Source of the DNA: Comamonadaceae bacterium
GTDB lineage: Bacteria; Pseudomonadota; Gammaproteobacteria; Burkholderiales; Burkholderiaceae_C
Assembly (NCBI GenBank): GCA_947378785.1
Contig: CANCLK010000017.1
Span: 1 to 50,064, forward strand
DNA: 50,064 bases
Direction of reading: 5' to 3'
Shown: positions 1 to 9,327 of the stretch, in pieces
Layout: each line of letters opens with the position of its first letter
Numbering within the stretch: the first letter of the stretch is position 1
The notes under the pieces: generated by a model
Seen by the model: only the letters and a program-made list of their open reading frames with translations
What the model was told of the DNA's origin: nothing
The model's database searches: none
Made by a program: the position numbers and the translations under genes

Positions 1-1713
1 CGCGTCCTTGGACGCACCGCTGTGGACGATGTCTTGCACCCTGAAAACCGTGCCGTGCTGGCCAAGGCCGGCACCATGCTCGATGAAGACCTGTTGGATG
101 AACTCGAAGCCGCTGGCGTCGACGAAATCAAGGTTCGCACCGCGCTGAACTGCGCCACTCGCTTCGGCCTGTGCGCCAAGTGCTACGGCCGTGACTTGGG
201 TCGCGGCGGTCTCATCAACATCGGTGAAGCGGTCGGTATCATCGCCGCCCAGTCGATCGGTGAGCCCGGCACGCAGCTGACGATGCGGACCTTCCACATC
301 GGTGGCGCAGCGTCCCGTGCAGCGATTGCATCCAGCGTCGAAGCCAAGTCCAATGGCTTGATCGGTTTCAACGCACCGATGCGCTATGTGACCAACGCCA
401 AAGGCGACTTGGTGGTGATTGCCCGCTCTGGCGAGATCGTCATTCATGACGAGCATGGCCGTGAGCGTGAGCGTCACAAAGTGCCTTACGGCGCCATCCT
501 GACGGTCAAGGCAGACCAGGCGATCAAAGCCGGCGCTATTTTGGCCAACTGGGATCCACTGACCCGTCCGATCATTACCGAGTTCGCCGGTAAGGTGCTG
601 TTCGAGAACGTTGAAGAGGGCGTCACGGTTGCCAAGCAGCTCGACGAAGTGACCGGTCTGTCCACCTTGGTAGTGATTGATCCGAAGCGTCGCGGCGCGA
701 CCAAAGTGATTCGTCCAGGCGTCAAGCTGATTGACACTGCGGGCCATGAAGTGAAGATCCCCGGCACCGATCATTCGGTGACGATTGGCTTCCCGATTGG
801 CTCGTTGGTGCAAGTGCGTGACGGTCAAGAAGTCGGCCCAGGCGAAGTGCTGGCGCGTATTCCGGTCGAAGGCCAGAAAACGCGAGACATCACCGGCGGT
901 TTGCCACGTGTGGCTGAACTGTTTGAAGCCCGTACCCCAAAAGACAAGGGCACTTTGGCAGAGATGACCGGTACCGTGTCGTTCGGTAAAGAAACCAAAG
1001 GCAAGATTCGCCTGCAAATCACAGACCCAGAAGGCAAAGTCTGGGAAGACCTCGTGCCAAAAGAGAAGAATATTCTCGTGCATGAAGGTCAAGTGGTGAA
1101 CAAAGGCGAAAGCATTGTGGACGGCCCGGCCGACCCACAAGACATCTTGCGTTTGCTGGGCATGGAAGAGTTGGCCCGCTACATCGTCGACGAAGTGCAG
1201 GACGTTTACCGTCTGCAGGGCGTGAAGATCAACGACAAGCACATCGAAGTGATTGTTCGTCAGATGCTGCGCCGTGTGGTGGTGGGTGATGTCGGTGAAT
1301 CCAGCTATATCGCTGGTGAGCAAGTTGAGCGCTCGGTCATTCTGGATGTCAACGACGCCTTGCGCGCCGCTGGCAAAATTCCAGCGACCTTCAGCAACTT
1401 GTTGCTGGGTATCACCAAGGCATCGCTGTCAACCGATTCGTTCATCTCCGCCGCTTCCTTCCAGGAAACCACGCGCGTGTTGACCGAAGCTGCCATCATG
1501 GGCAAGCGCGACGAACTGCGTGGCTTGAAAGAGAACGTGATCGTCGGCCGCTTGATCCCTGCCGGCACCGGTATGGCGTATCACGAGGCACGCAAGGCCA
1601 AGGAGCAAATGGACGACGCCGAGCGCCGTGCCATCGCCGAAACCGAAGCCGCTGAACTCGAGGCGTTGACGCCAGCCGAGCACAGCAGCGAAGGTGCCGA
1701 CAGCCAGTCTTGA
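1..1713 (+). CDS. rpoC: DNA-directed RNA polymerase subunit beta', C-terminal part (5' end outside window)
   Basis: The reading frame is open from the first base, giving about 570 residues of the C-terminal part of beta'; the true start is upstream of the window. Near the N-terminal end of the fragment, [11 protein letters not shown] supplies three of the four cysteines of the second RpoC zinc site. It is followed by the conserved [18 protein letters not shown] segment and LTMRTFH, which belong to the bridge-helix and trigger-loop region of the active centre. The rest covers the jaw and C-terminal segments. It ends in an acidic, Ala/Glu-rich tail, as in other betaproteobacterial RpoC. A strong hairpin-T terminator follows, so this is the end of its transcription unit (normally rpoB-rpoC). 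Confidence 0.98.
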   Translation, partial: RVLGRTAVDDVLHPENRAVLAKAGTMLDEDLLDELEAAGVDEIKVRTALNCATRFGLCAKCYGRDLGRGGLINIGEAVGIIAAQSIGEPGTQLTMRTFHIGGAASRAAIASSVEAKSNGLIGFNAPMRYVTNAKGDLVVIARSGEIVIHDEHGRERERHKVPYGAILTVKADQAIKAGAILANWDPLTRPIITEFAGKVLFENVEEGVTVAKQLDEVTGLSTLVVIDPKRRGATKVIRPGVKLIDTAGHEVKIPGTDHSVTIGFPIGSLVQVRDGQEVGPGEVLARIPVEGQKTRDITGGLPRVAELFEARTPKDKGTLAEMTGTVSFGKETKGKIRLQITDPEGKVWEDLVPKEKNILVHEGQVVNKGESIVDGPADPQDILRLLGMEELARYIVDEVQDVYRLQGVKINDKHIEVIVRQMLRRVVVGDVGESSYIAGEQVERSVILDVNDALRAAGKIPATFSNLLLGITKASLSTDSFISAASFQETTRVLTEAAIMGKRDELRGLKENVIVGRLIPAGTGMAYHEARKAKEQMDDAERRAIAETEAAELEALTPAEHSSEGADSQS

Positions 1714-1746
1714 TCCAGCTTTGAGCTGAATCCCCGTCAGGGGTCA

Positions 1747-1781
1747 AGCCCCACACCCTTCACCGGGCGTGGGGCTTTTTT
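1747..1781 (+). terminator. Rho-independent terminator of rpoC
   Basis: AGCCCCAC (1747–1754) pairs with GTGGGGCT (1769–1776), an 8-bp GC-rich stem followed by a run of T. It starts 34 bases after the rpoC stop codon. Confidence 0.9.
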
Positions 1782-1848
1782 ATGTCGATGGTGTGGGCGT
1801 TTGTCGGCTAAAGTGGCGGTCTTGGCGATGCACGGGGGAAATCAATTC

Positions 1849-2415
1849 ATGAGTACAAAATCCATAGTGCTGTTGGTGCTGCTGGCGTTGGCTGTTTGTT
1901 GGACTGTGGGCGGTTACAACCGGCTCATGAGGCTGAAAAATTCGATCGGCAATGCTTTCAGTGCGATTGATTTTCAATTCAAAGATCGTCACGACCTGCT
2001 GCTCAAACTTGCCGAAGCGGCGGGTGAATACCTCCAGCATGAACCCATCACGTTGAATGAATTAATGGGGGCGAGAAATGAATCCAGCACCGCGCATGAC
2101 GCCGTTCGCGCGCGACCTAGTCAAGCAATTTTGGTGCAGTCCCTGATGGATGCAGAACACAAGCTGAATGACAAATTAGACAGCCTGTGGGCTGCAGGGA
2201 CGACCCACTTGGCGATGTTGGCTGACCCGAAAATACGTGAATTGGCTCAGCAACTCATCACAACGCAAAGCAAGCTGGCTTTCGGCTGCCAAGCTTTCAA
2301 TACCAGCGTGATGATCTTCAATGATGCTCAGCGACAATTTCCAACATGGTTGATTGCACGTATGTTTGGCTTTTCTGCGGCAGCGGTTTTGACCATGGGT
2401 CTGCAAAGCGCGTAA
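1849..2415 (+). CDS. LemA family membrane-anchored protein
   Basis: A 188-residue protein with an N-terminal membrane anchor (about residues 4–22). It then has the typical LemA opening YNRLMRLKNSIGNAFSAID followed by FKDRHDLLLKL, resembling the YNxLVxLRNxVxxAWxxIDVQLKRRxDLIPNL signature. LemA proteins are coiled, mostly helical domains exposed from the membrane; their cellular role is not well defined. The ATG at 1849 is preferred over an in-frame start at 1801 because GGGGGAA lies 8 bases upstream and the anchor begins directly after it. The C-terminal third is less conserved and ends in a second hydrophobic stretch. It stands alone, without the TPM-domain gene often found beside lemA. Confidence 0.75.
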   Translation: MSTKSIVLLVLLALAVCWTVGGYNRLMRLKNSIGNAFSAIDFQFKDRHDLLLKLAEAAGEYLQHEPITLNELMGARNESSTAHDAVRARPSQAILVQSLMDAEHKLNDKLDSLWAAGTTHLAMLADPKIRELAQQLITTQSKLAFGCQAFNTSVMIFNDAQRQFPTWLIARMFGFSAAAVLTMGLQSA

Positions 2416-2527
2416 GCGGGGGCAATATCCGGGTCCTAATGGATAGTCCTAGTGGGGCGACTCGCCATCGCCGGTTAAATTGAATCATCTAACGTGATAC
2501 CCGGCGCAGCAGAGACTGAAACGAATC

Positions 2528-2542
2528 TGGTGAATCTCACCA
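2528..2542. promoter_or_regulatory. Perfect inverted repeat upstream of fccA (candidate operator)
   Basis: TGGTGA-ATC-TCACCA is a perfect 6-3-6 palindrome, ending 8 bases before the AGGAG ribosome-binding site of the cytochrome gene. Its position in the leader of the sulfide-dehydrogenase pair suggests a repressor site; the binding protein is unknown. Confidence 0.4.
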
Positions 2543-2562
2543 ACACTTAAAGGAGCGATCTG

Positions 2563-2898
2563 ATGAAAACAAAAAAAATGGGCTGGGCCCTGTGCTTGGC
2601 CACCGGCCTCTGGAGCCTGGCGAGCGTTGCACAAGCGCAAGCGCCAGCCACGCAGCAAATGCTGTATGTCAAGAGTCTGGCTGCAACCTGCGCCAATTGC
2701 CACGGCACAGACGGAAAAGCGGTTGAAGGCTCGCAAGTGGTCGCGCTGGCTGGCCTGGACAAAAACTACATCGTCACGCAGATGAAAGCTTTCAAAGCCG
2801 GCACCCGCTCGGCCACTGTCATGCACCAGATCAGCAAGGGCTACAACGACGTTCAGATTGACGCCGTTGCCACGTATTTCGCCGCGCAGAAAAAGTAA
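2563..2898 (+). CDS. fccA: Sulfide dehydrogenase cytochrome subunit (c-type cytochrome, FccA/SoxE-like)
   Basis: A 111-residue secreted monohaem cytochrome c. Residues 1–26 form a Sec signal peptide ending AQAQA. The haem motif CANCH is at residues 43–47, and Met87 (TVMHQISKGY) is the probable distal iron ligand. The family transfers electrons from the flavoprotein subunit to the respiratory chain in the periplasm. AGGAG lies 7 bases before the ATG. The flavoprotein gene begins 9 bases downstream, so the two are translationally coupled and make a two-subunit flavocytochrome c sulfide dehydrogenase. It is a monohaem subunit, shorter than the dihaem form known from Allochromatium. It could be named soxE in a Sox context, but no sox genes are in this window. 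Confidence 0.85.
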   Translation: MKTKKMGWALCLATGLWSLASVAQAQAPATQQMLYVKSLAATCANCHGTDGKAVEGSQVVALAGLDKNYIVTQMKAFKAGTRSATVMHQISKGYNDVQIDAVATYFAAQKK

Positions 2899-2907
2899 AG
2901 GAAGATC

Positions 2908-4218
2908 ATGACCGCGACCTCAACGCCCTTCAAGCAGGCCCGCCTGCAACGCCGCACGCTCTTGCAATCTGCCGCCGCACTCAGTCTGCTCGGCTTGGCC
3001 GGTTGCGCAACCAGTTCCATACCGGCACGCGCCAAAGTGGTCGTGATTGGCGGTGGCTACGGTGGCGCCACTGCCGCCAAGTACGTGCGCATGTTCTCGG
3101 ACTACAAGATCGACGTGGTGCTGATCGAGCCGCAAGATGCCTTCATGTCTTGCCCGATTTCAAATCTCGTGCTGAGCGGTGGCAAACAACTGGCCGACCT
3201 CACCGTGCCCTACACGGCACTGAGCCGCCGCCACGGCATCACCGTGGTCAAAGACATGGCCAGCGCGATTGACACACAGCGCAAGACAGTCACATTAGCT
3301 GGCGGTGCCACGATCAGTTACGACAAGCTGGTGGTGTCCCCCGGCGTTGAACTGATGATGGACAGCATTGAGGGCCTGCGAGCCGCCCACACCTCAGGGA
3401 AAATAGTGCAAGCTTGGAAGGCAGGAGCAGAAACGGTGGCCTTGCGCCGGCAACTCGAGGCCATGCCCGACGGTGGCGTCTTTGCCATCGCTATACCCGA
3501 AGCGCCTTACCGCTGCCCACCCGGACCTTACGAGCGTGCATCGGTGGTGGCCGGCTACTTCAAGACGTTCAAGCCGCGCAGCAAGGTCCTGATACTGGAC
3601 GCCAACCCCGATGTGACCTCTAAAGGTGCGCTGTTCAAAAAAGTCTGGAACGAGCAGTACAAAGGCATGGTCGAGTACCGCAGCCAGCACAAAACCGTGG
3701 CCGTGGACGCCGCAGCTGGGGTCATCAAGTTTGAGATTCAAGACGATGTCAAAGCGCAGGTGCTGAACGTCTTGCCGTCCATGCGCGCCGGCAGCATCGC
3801 CGTGCAGACTGGCTTGAACAACCAGGCCAACAGCCGCTGGTGCGGTGTCAACTACCTCAACTTTGAATCGACCGCCGCCAAAGACGTTCACGTGCTTGGC
3901 GACTCTATCCAGATTGCCCCGGCCATGCCAAAGAGTGGCCACATGGCCAACAGCCACGGCAAGGTGGCGGCAGCCGCCATCGTGGCGGAATTGTCAGGTT
4001 GGGACATCAACCCCGCCCCCATGCTGACCAATACCTGCTACAGCTTTGTCGACAATAAAAACGTCATCCACGTGGCCAGCGTGCATGAGTATGTGGCGGC
4101 CGAAAAAACCTTCAAGACCGTCGCCGGATCAGGCGGACTGAGCCCTGCGCCGAACGAACTCGAAGGTGTCTACGCGCTCAATTGGGCCAGCAACATCTGG
4201 GCAGATACACTGCTTTGA
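2908..4218 (+). CDS. fccB: Flavocytochrome c sulfide dehydrogenase, flavin-binding subunit
   Basis: A 436-residue FAD protein of the FCSD family (also called SoxF). It oxidises sulfide in the periplasm and passes electrons to the cytochrome encoded just upstream. The N-terminus has a twin-arginine segment (RRTLLQ, residues 15–20) and a hydrophobic stretch, then LAGC at 30–33, which could also be read as a lipobox. The nucleotide-binding motif GGGYGGAT is at 48–55. Cys81 (MSCPISN) and later cysteines (YRCPPGP, NTCYSF) are candidates for the redox cysteines of this family. The C-terminus (GVYALNWASNIWADTLL) matches the FCSD flavin-binding C-terminal domain. A terminator follows. Confidence 0.9.
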   Translation: MTATSTPFKQARLQRRTLLQSAAALSLLGLAGCATSSIPARAKVVVIGGGYGGATAAKYVRMFSDYKIDVVLIEPQDAFMSCPISNLVLSGGKQLADLTVPYTALSRRHGITVVKDMASAIDTQRKTVTLAGGATISYDKLVVSPGVELMMDSIEGLRAAHTSGKIVQAWKAGAETVALRRQLEAMPDGGVFAIAIPEAPYRCPPGPYERASVVAGYFKTFKPRSKVLILDANPDVTSKGALFKKVWNEQYKGMVEYRSQHKTVAVDAAAGVIKFEIQDDVKAQVLNVLPSMRAGSIAVQTGLNNQANSRWCGVNYLNFESTAAKDVHVLGDSIQIAPAMPKSGHMANSHGKVAAAAIVAELSGWDINPAPMLTNTCYSFVDNKNVIHVASVHEYVAAEKTFKTVAGSGGLSPAPNELEGVYALNWASNIWADTLL

Positions 4219-4221
4219 ATG

Positions 4222-4247
4222 GCGGGGCATGGGCCCCGCTTTTTTTA
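4222..4247 (+). terminator. Rho-independent terminator of fccAB
   Basis: GCGGGG and CCCCGC around CATGGG form a compact GC stem directly after the fccB stop codon, followed by seven T. Confidence 0.88.
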
Positions 4248-4290
4248 TTCCTGTGGCCACGGCTTCGCCGTGCTGCCTGCCTGAGCCCCT

Positions 4291-5625
4291 ATGCAAGAAA
4301 CCCAAGACCAGACACCTCTGTGGCAACAGCTACAAGGGGCCGCCGCCCTGTTGCTCGCCGTGCGCGACGGCCGATCCATGACCGCCGAACTCGAGCGCGT
4401 TCCGCCACACCTTCGTCCCGGTGTCCAGGCGCTCGGCTTTCATGCGCTGCGTTGGCTGGGTCGGGCTGAAGCCCTGCGTCAGCAATTGGCCAGCCGGCCG
4501 CCACCGCCGGAGGCTGACGCGTTGCTGTGTGTCGCGCTGGCATTGGCTTCAGAGGTCGACGACTCGCTTTACACCGAATACACACTGGTTGACCAAGCCG
4601 TCGAAGCAGCGAAAAACAGCGAAGACACCCGCCATCAGGCCAGTTTCATCAATGGTTGCCTGCGCCGTTTTTTGCGCGAACGCGATGCCATGTTGGCCAT
4701 TTGCGAGCGCAAGCCGCAAGCGGTGTGGAATCATCCGCAGTGGTGGATTGACAGGGTCCGCAAAGACCACCCAGACGCTTGGGAAGCCATCCTGCGTGCC
4801 AATAACAGCCGGGCCCCGCTGACGCTGCGCGTCAACACACGCCAAACCACGCAAGCCGGCTACCTGCAATCGCTGCAGGCCAGCGGCATCGATGCCGCGC
4901 CCGTCGGTGAACACGGGATTATTTTGGACACGCCACGGGCGGTGACGCGTTTGCCGGGCTATGCCGAAGGCCATTTCTCAGTGCAAGACGCGGGCGCACA
5001 ACTCGCAGCCCCCTTGCTGCTAGATGGGCTTCAGTCTGCCGACAGCCAGCCACGCCTGCGTTTGCTCGATGCCTGTGCTGCACCTGGCGGCAAAACCGCT
5101 CACTTGCTAGAGATGGCCGATGCCGATGTCATCGCACTCGATATTGATGCTGACCGCTGCACCCGCGTCCAAAAAAATCTGGATCGGCTGCAGCTGCAGG
5201 CGCAGATCACGGTCGCCGATGCCGGTTTGCCCGACCGCTGGTGGGACGGCCAACTGTTTGACGGTATCTTGCTTGATGCACCCTGCACCGCCTCGGGCAT
5301 TGTGCGACGACATCCCGACGTGCGCTGGCTCCGGCGTCCAACCGACATCGCACAACTGGCCGCGCAGCAGGCACGATTGCTAGAAGCGCTGTGGCCGCTG
5401 GTGCGTGCCGGAGGACGTTTGCTCTACTGCACCTGCTCGGTTTTCAGGGCTGAAGGCGAGCAACAGATCGAAACGTTTCTTATGCGCCACACTGACGCGC
5501 TATTAAGAGCGTCGCCTGGGCATTTGCTGCCCCAAAGCAGGGCGGCTGGGCCAGTCTTCCCGGACAATTTACTTCGTGAGTACGATGGTTTTTATTACGC
5601 TGTTCTGGAAAAGCGCGCCACCTGA
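4291..5625 (+). CDS. rsmB: 16S rRNA (cytosine(967)-C(5))-methyltransferase RsmB
   Basis: A 444-residue methyltransferase that uses S-adenosylmethionine to methylate C967 of 16S rRNA. Residues 1–140 are a NusB-like helical RNA-binding domain (TEYTLVDQAVEAAK near 95). The catalytic domain follows, with the SAM-binding motif LDACAAPGGKT near 259–269. DAPCTASG (Cys332) and YCTCSVF (Cys382) supply the two cysteines used by this family, Cys382 being the likely nucleophile. Length matches RsmB. The order rsmB–DUF4390–ntrY–regulator is recurrent in Burkholderiales. Its 3' end almost touches the next gene. Confidence 0.95.
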   Translation: MQETQDQTPLWQQLQGAAALLLAVRDGRSMTAELERVPPHLRPGVQALGFHALRWLGRAEALRQQLASRPPPPEADALLCVALALASEVDDSLYTEYTLVDQAVEAAKNSEDTRHQASFINGCLRRFLRERDAMLAICERKPQAVWNHPQWWIDRVRKDHPDAWEAILRANNSRAPLTLRVNTRQTTQAGYLQSLQASGIDAAPVGEHGIILDTPRAVTRLPGYAEGHFSVQDAGAQLAAPLLLDGLQSADSQPRLRLLDACAAPGGKTAHLLEMADADVIALDIDADRCTRVQKNLDRLQLQAQITVADAGLPDRWWDGQLFDGILLDAPCTASGIVRRHPDVRWLRRPTDIAQLAAQQARLLEALWPLVRAGGRLLYCTCSVFRAEGEQQIETFLMRHTDALLRASPGHLLPQSRAAGPVFPDNLLREYDGFYYAVLEKRAT

Positions 5626-5632
5626 CGTTGGC

Positions 5633-6316
5633 GTGCGGCACTTCTGGGCGCGTTTTGGGGTGGTCATGGCGGTTGCCGTCACCCTGTTAATGGGTGTTCA
5701 GCCTCCAGCGCACAGCGCCAGCGTTGCCTATGCTGCCAGCGCCGCGACGGCCCAGTTGACCCAACTGAGGGCCGAGCGGACTGACGATGGGGTCTACCTT
5801 AGCGCCGCAGTGGCGTTTGAGCTCCCGCACGTTGTCGAAGATGCCTTGCTCAAGGGTATCCCGCTCTTTTTCGCGATCGAGGTCGACATCTACCGCGACC
5901 GCTGGTACTGGATGGACCAGCGTGTGGCCGGAGCCGCGCGCACCATCCGGTTGGCCTACCAGCCCCTGACGCGGCGTTGGCGGGTCAACATCGGTTCCGG
6001 CTTGATCGGCGGTGGGTCGTCGGGGTTGCGCGCCACCTTTAATCAAAACTACGACACCTTGCCTGAAGCGCTCTCCGCGGTTCAGCGCGTGGCCCGATGG
6101 AAGGTGGCAGAGCTGGCAGATGTTCGCACGGGCAATGAGCACAATCTGGTCTTCAGTTTCAAGCTTGATCTGTCCCAACTGCCAAGACCGTTTCAAATTG
6201 GCGTGGCTGGTCAGCGTGACTGGAACATTGCCATCGAAAGTGCTCAGCCGCTGGTGCTGCAAACTTCTCGACCCGCTGAGCCGGCCAAAGACACCGTCTC
6301 CGAGGGAGCCAAGTGA
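5633..6316 (+). CDS. DUF4390 family exported protein
   Basis: A 227-residue protein of the DUF4390 family, found next to ntrY in betaproteobacteria; its function is not established. The N-terminus (RHFWARFGVVMAVAVTLLMG) is a signal peptide or single membrane anchor. The mature part is rich in beta-type sequence (VYLSAAVAFELP, FFAIEVDIYRDRWYWMDQ, RWRVNIG). I chose the GTG at 5633, 8 bases after the rsmB stop, because it starts just before the signal sequence. A GTG at 5576 would overlap rsmB by 50 bases and add residues that look unlike a signal peptide; an ATG at 5666 is also possible. The stop codon overlaps the ntrY start (TGATG), so the two are translationally coupled. Confidence 0.75.
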   Translation: MRHFWARFGVVMAVAVTLLMGVQPPAHSASVAYAASAATAQLTQLRAERTDDGVYLSAAVAFELPHVVEDALLKGIPLFFAIEVDIYRDRWYWMDQRVAGAARTIRLAYQPLTRRWRVNIGSGLIGGGSSGLRATFNQNYDTLPEALSAVQRVARWKVAELADVRTGNEHNLVFSFKLDLSQLPRPFQIGVAGQRDWNIAIESAQPLVLQTSRPAEPAKDTVSEGAK

Positions 6317-8574
6317 TGCTTGAGCTCAGCGTTGATTCGATCCGAACCAGTCGCGCGTTTCGCTGGGTGCTGGGGGTGGGTGTCGGCGTGATCATGGCGC
6401 TTGGCTTGGTGCTGATTTTTTTGCTCACCCAAGCGACCGGCAACCGCGAGCTTTACGAGCGTAATTATTCAATTCTTTTCACCCTCAATATCGGCGTGGC
6501 GGCGCTGCTGCTGTTGGTGATCGGCTGGATCGCACTGCGCCTCATGTTGCGCTTGCGCCAGCGTAAATTCGGTAGCCGCTTGCTGGTTAAGTTGGCGGCT
6601 ATTTTTGCGTTGGTCGGGCTTTTCCCGGGCGTCACCATTTATTTTGTTTCATACCAGTTCGTCTCGCGCTCGATTGAAAGCTGGTTCGACGTCAAGGTCG
6701 AAGGTGCACTCGCGGCAGGACTGAACCTTGGCCGTGTCACGCTTGACACATTGGCTGCTGACCTCGGCAATCGAACGCGCCAGGCGGCCACTCAGTTGTC
6801 GCAATCGAGCGATGCCTCAGCCAGCTTGGTGTTGGAACGTCTGCGCGACCAACTCGCCGTGAAGGACATGGTGCTGTGGAACGCCTCCGGGCAGCTGATT
6901 GCCAGTGCCGGTGAGTCACGTTTTTTGTTGCAACCAGACAGACCCTCATCGCAGCAGTTGCGGGCGGCCCGCGGCAAACGGGTGATGACACAAATTGAAG
7001 GCCTAGAAGACGCCGTTCTCAGCAGTGGCAGTCCATCGCCGCCTCGAAAGGCGCGCATCAAGGCCATTGCACTTGTCAACGATTCGAACTTTGACTTGAT
7101 CAGTGCCGACCGATTCCTTCAAATATCTGAAGATCTTCCGCCCGATCTTGTGGCCAATGCGATCGCCGTACAAGAGGCTAACCGCGAGTACCAAGAGAGG
7201 GCACTCGCCCGCGATGGTTTGCGAAAGATGTACATCGGTACGTTGACGCTGAGTCTTTTTCTGGCGGTGTTTGGCGCCGTGTTGTTGGCTGTGTTGTTGG
7301 GTAGCCAGCTGGCACGGCCTCTGCTGTTATTGGCTGAAGGGGTCCGGCAAGTGGCACAGGGTGACCTGCGACCGAAAGCGGTGCTTGACAGCAACGACGA
7401 GCTTGGCGGCCTCACGCGTTCGTTCGCCGTCATGACCCAGCAGCTGGCAGATGCCCGCTCCGCAGTGCAGCAAAGTATGTCTCAGGTGGATGCTGCGCGG
7501 GCCAACGTGCAGACCATTTTGGACAACCTCACGGCTGGGGTTCTGGTGCTCGACATTCATGGGCATATCCGTTCCAGCAATCCTGGTGCAGCCCGCATTT
7601 TGCAGGCCCCGCTGGCGGATTACCAAGGGAAAATCTTGAGTGAAGTGCCTGGTCTGGATGTATTTGGCAAGGCCGTGCAGGCGCAGTTTGAAGCGTACTT
7701 GGCAGAGAACACTGCACATGGGTTGGAGCATTGGCAGCAGACCTTTGAACTCCATGGCGGTTTTGCCGGCGCTGAAGACAGTGCCGTGTCGCTGATTGCG
7801 CGTGGCGCCAAGATGCCCGGCACCGAGGAGTGCTTGCTGGTGTTTGACGATGTGTCGGCCATGGTCTCCGCGCAAAGGGCCGAGGCATGGGGCGAAGTGG
7901 CCCGCCGTCTCGCCCACGAAATTAAAAATCCGCTGACGCCCATTCAACTGTCTGCCGAGCGGCTTGAGATGAAGCTCGCTAACAAACTGCAGCCCCCAGA
8001 GCAGGCCTTGCTCACCAAGTCAGTCAAGACCATCGTCGATCAAGTCGATGCCATGAAGCGATTGGTCAATGACTTTCGCGATTACGCCCGACTACCCGCT
8101 GCCGAGCTCAAGCCAATCGACTTGAACGCACTGGTGACTGACGTGATGCAGCTTTACGTTGACAACGCCGCTATTCCGATTCAGGTTGAACTCGACCCTG
8201 CTGCGCCACAGATTCTGGGTGATGCCCAGCAGCTCAGGCAAGTGATGCACAACCTACTGCAAAACGCCCAAGATGCTCAAGAAGGTTTGCCGACCACGCA
8301 CCCGGCTAAAGTGACCCTGAAGACGGAGTACTCGGCAAGCTCTCGGCGTGTGCGGCTGGTTGTACGCGACAACGGCGCAGGCTTTCCTGACAAAATATTG
8401 AAGCGTGCCTTCGAGCCCTATGTCACGACCAAAGCCAAAGGGACCGGTTTGGGGCTGGCTGTGGTTAAAAAAATCGCCGACGAACACGGTGCGCGTATCG
8501 ATATTTCTAACCGCGTTACCGCCGGGTTGGTGCAGGGTGCCCAAGTGTCGTTATCATTCCAAGTTGTGGCTTAA
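6316..8574 (+). CDS. ntrY: NtrY-like sensor histidine kinase
   Basis: A 752-residue membrane kinase. Two hydrophobic helices lie in the first 80 residues and a third near 100. An extracytoplasmic region follows, then another helix near 310–335 leading into a HAMP domain (GSQLARPLLLLAEGVRQVAQGDL). Next come a PAS domain (NVQTILDNLTAGVLVLD) and a HisKA dimerisation domain with the phospho-acceptor His534 in LAHEIKNPLTP. The HATPase region has the N box NLLQNAQDAQ, VRDNGAGFP and GTGLGLAVVKK. The ATG at 6316 is preferred to the GTG at 6313 because GAGGGA lies at good spacing. It overlaps the DUF4390 stop codon, and its partner regulator follows. NtrY proteins are linked to nitrogen and redox control. 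Confidence 0.92.
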   Translation: MLELSVDSIRTSRAFRWVLGVGVGVIMALGLVLIFLLTQATGNRELYERNYSILFTLNIGVAALLLLVIGWIALRLMLRLRQRKFGSRLLVKLAAIFALVGLFPGVTIYFVSYQFVSRSIESWFDVKVEGALAAGLNLGRVTLDTLAADLGNRTRQAATQLSQSSDASASLVLERLRDQLAVKDMVLWNASGQLIASAGESRFLLQPDRPSSQQLRAARGKRVMTQIEGLEDAVLSSGSPSPPRKARIKAIALVNDSNFDLISADRFLQISEDLPPDLVANAIAVQEANREYQERALARDGLRKMYIGTLTLSLFLAVFGAVLLAVLLGSQLARPLLLLAEGVRQVAQGDLRPKAVLDSNDELGGLTRSFAVMTQQLADARSAVQQSMSQVDAARANVQTILDNLTAGVLVLDIHGHIRSSNPGAARILQAPLADYQGKILSEVPGLDVFGKAVQAQFEAYLAENTAHGLEHWQQTFELHGGFAGAEDSAVSLIARGAKMPGTEECLLVFDDVSAMVSAQRAEAWGEVARRLAHEIKNPLTPIQLSAERLEMKLANKLQPPEQALLTKSVKTIVDQVDAMKRLVNDFRDYARLPAAELKPIDLNALVTDVMQLYVDNAAIPIQVELDPAAPQILGDAQQLRQVMHNLLQNAQDAQEGLPTTHPAKVTLKTEYSASSRRVRLVVRDNGAGFPDKILKRAFEPYVTTKAKGTGLGLAVVKKIADEHGARIDISNRVTAGLVQGAQVSLSFQVVA

Positions 8575-8627
8575 CAACACTGGGCTTTTCGGCTCAACTG
8601 ACCAAGCACTGCTAAGGGCGAGATTCA

Positions 8628-9299
8628 ATGGCAAATATTTTGGTGGTCGATGACGAGTTGGGCATCCGTGACCTCCTCTCTGAAATCCTCAACGACGAAG
8701 GGCATCAGGTCGAGCTGGCCGAAAATGCCGCTCAAGCGAGACTCGCACGCGGCCGCGCTCGTCCCGACTTGGTGTTGCTCGACATCTGGATGCCCGACAC
8801 CGACGGCGTCACGTTGCTCAAAGAGTGGTCTTCGGGCGGCCTGCTGACCATGCCTGTCATCATGATGAGCGGCCACGCCACCATCGACACCGCCGTTGAA
8901 GCCACCAAGATCGGTGCGATGGCTTTCCTTGAGAAACCCATCACCCTGCAAAAACTATTGCAGGCTGTCGATCATGGTCTGACCCGTCTTGCCGTGCGCA
9001 AGCCCGTCAACCCCTATGCCATGGTGCCTGCAGGTGAGACGCTGCAGGCGGGCAATGGTGTTGTACTTGCCGAGGCGGAGCAAGACACCAGCCCCAAACC
9101 GACGCAAAGTTTTTTGCTCGAAAAACCACTGCGCGAGGCGCGTGACGAATTCGAAAAAGCCTACTTTGAATTTCATCTTTTTCGTGAAGGTGGATCCATG
9201 ACGCGCGTTGCAGAAAAGACCGGACTCGAGCGCACCCACCTCTACCGCAAGCTCAAACAGCTCGGCGTCGACCTCACGCGCGGTAAACGGCAGTCTTAA
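8628..9299 (+). CDS. Two-component response regulator, REC plus Fis-type HTH (NtrX partner type, no AAA+ domain)
   Basis: A 223-residue regulator encoded 53 bases after ntrY and almost certainly its partner. The receiver domain (residues 2–120) has the acidic pair VVDDE, the phospho-acceptor Asp52 (LLDIWMPD), MSGHA near 80 and Lys103 (LEKPI). A variable linker (about 120–170) leads to a Fis-type helix-turn-helix (MTRVAEKTGLERTHLYRKLKQLGV). The central sigma-54 AAA+ ATPase domain of canonical NtrX is absent, with no GESGTGKE or GAFTGA motif, so it should not activate sigma-54 promoters. The layout resembles ActR/RegA regulators but is longer. Confidence 0.88.
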   Translation: MANILVVDDELGIRDLLSEILNDEGHQVELAENAAQARLARGRARPDLVLLDIWMPDTDGVTLLKEWSSGGLLTMPVIMMSGHATIDTAVEATKIGAMAFLEKPITLQKLLQAVDHGLTRLAVRKPVNPYAMVPAGETLQAGNGVVLAEAEQDTSPKPTQSFLLEKPLREARDEFEKAYFEFHLFREGGSMTRVAEKTGLERTHLYRKLKQLGVDLTRGKRQS

Positions 9300-9327
9300 A
9301 GCGTCGGAAAGTGCTCCCTCGCTGATA

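Noticed and set aside
7305..7325. TGGCAC followed by CTGC-like sequence as a sigma-54 promoter
   Set aside because: It lies within ntrY coding sequence, the -12 element is poor, and no gene starts downstream.
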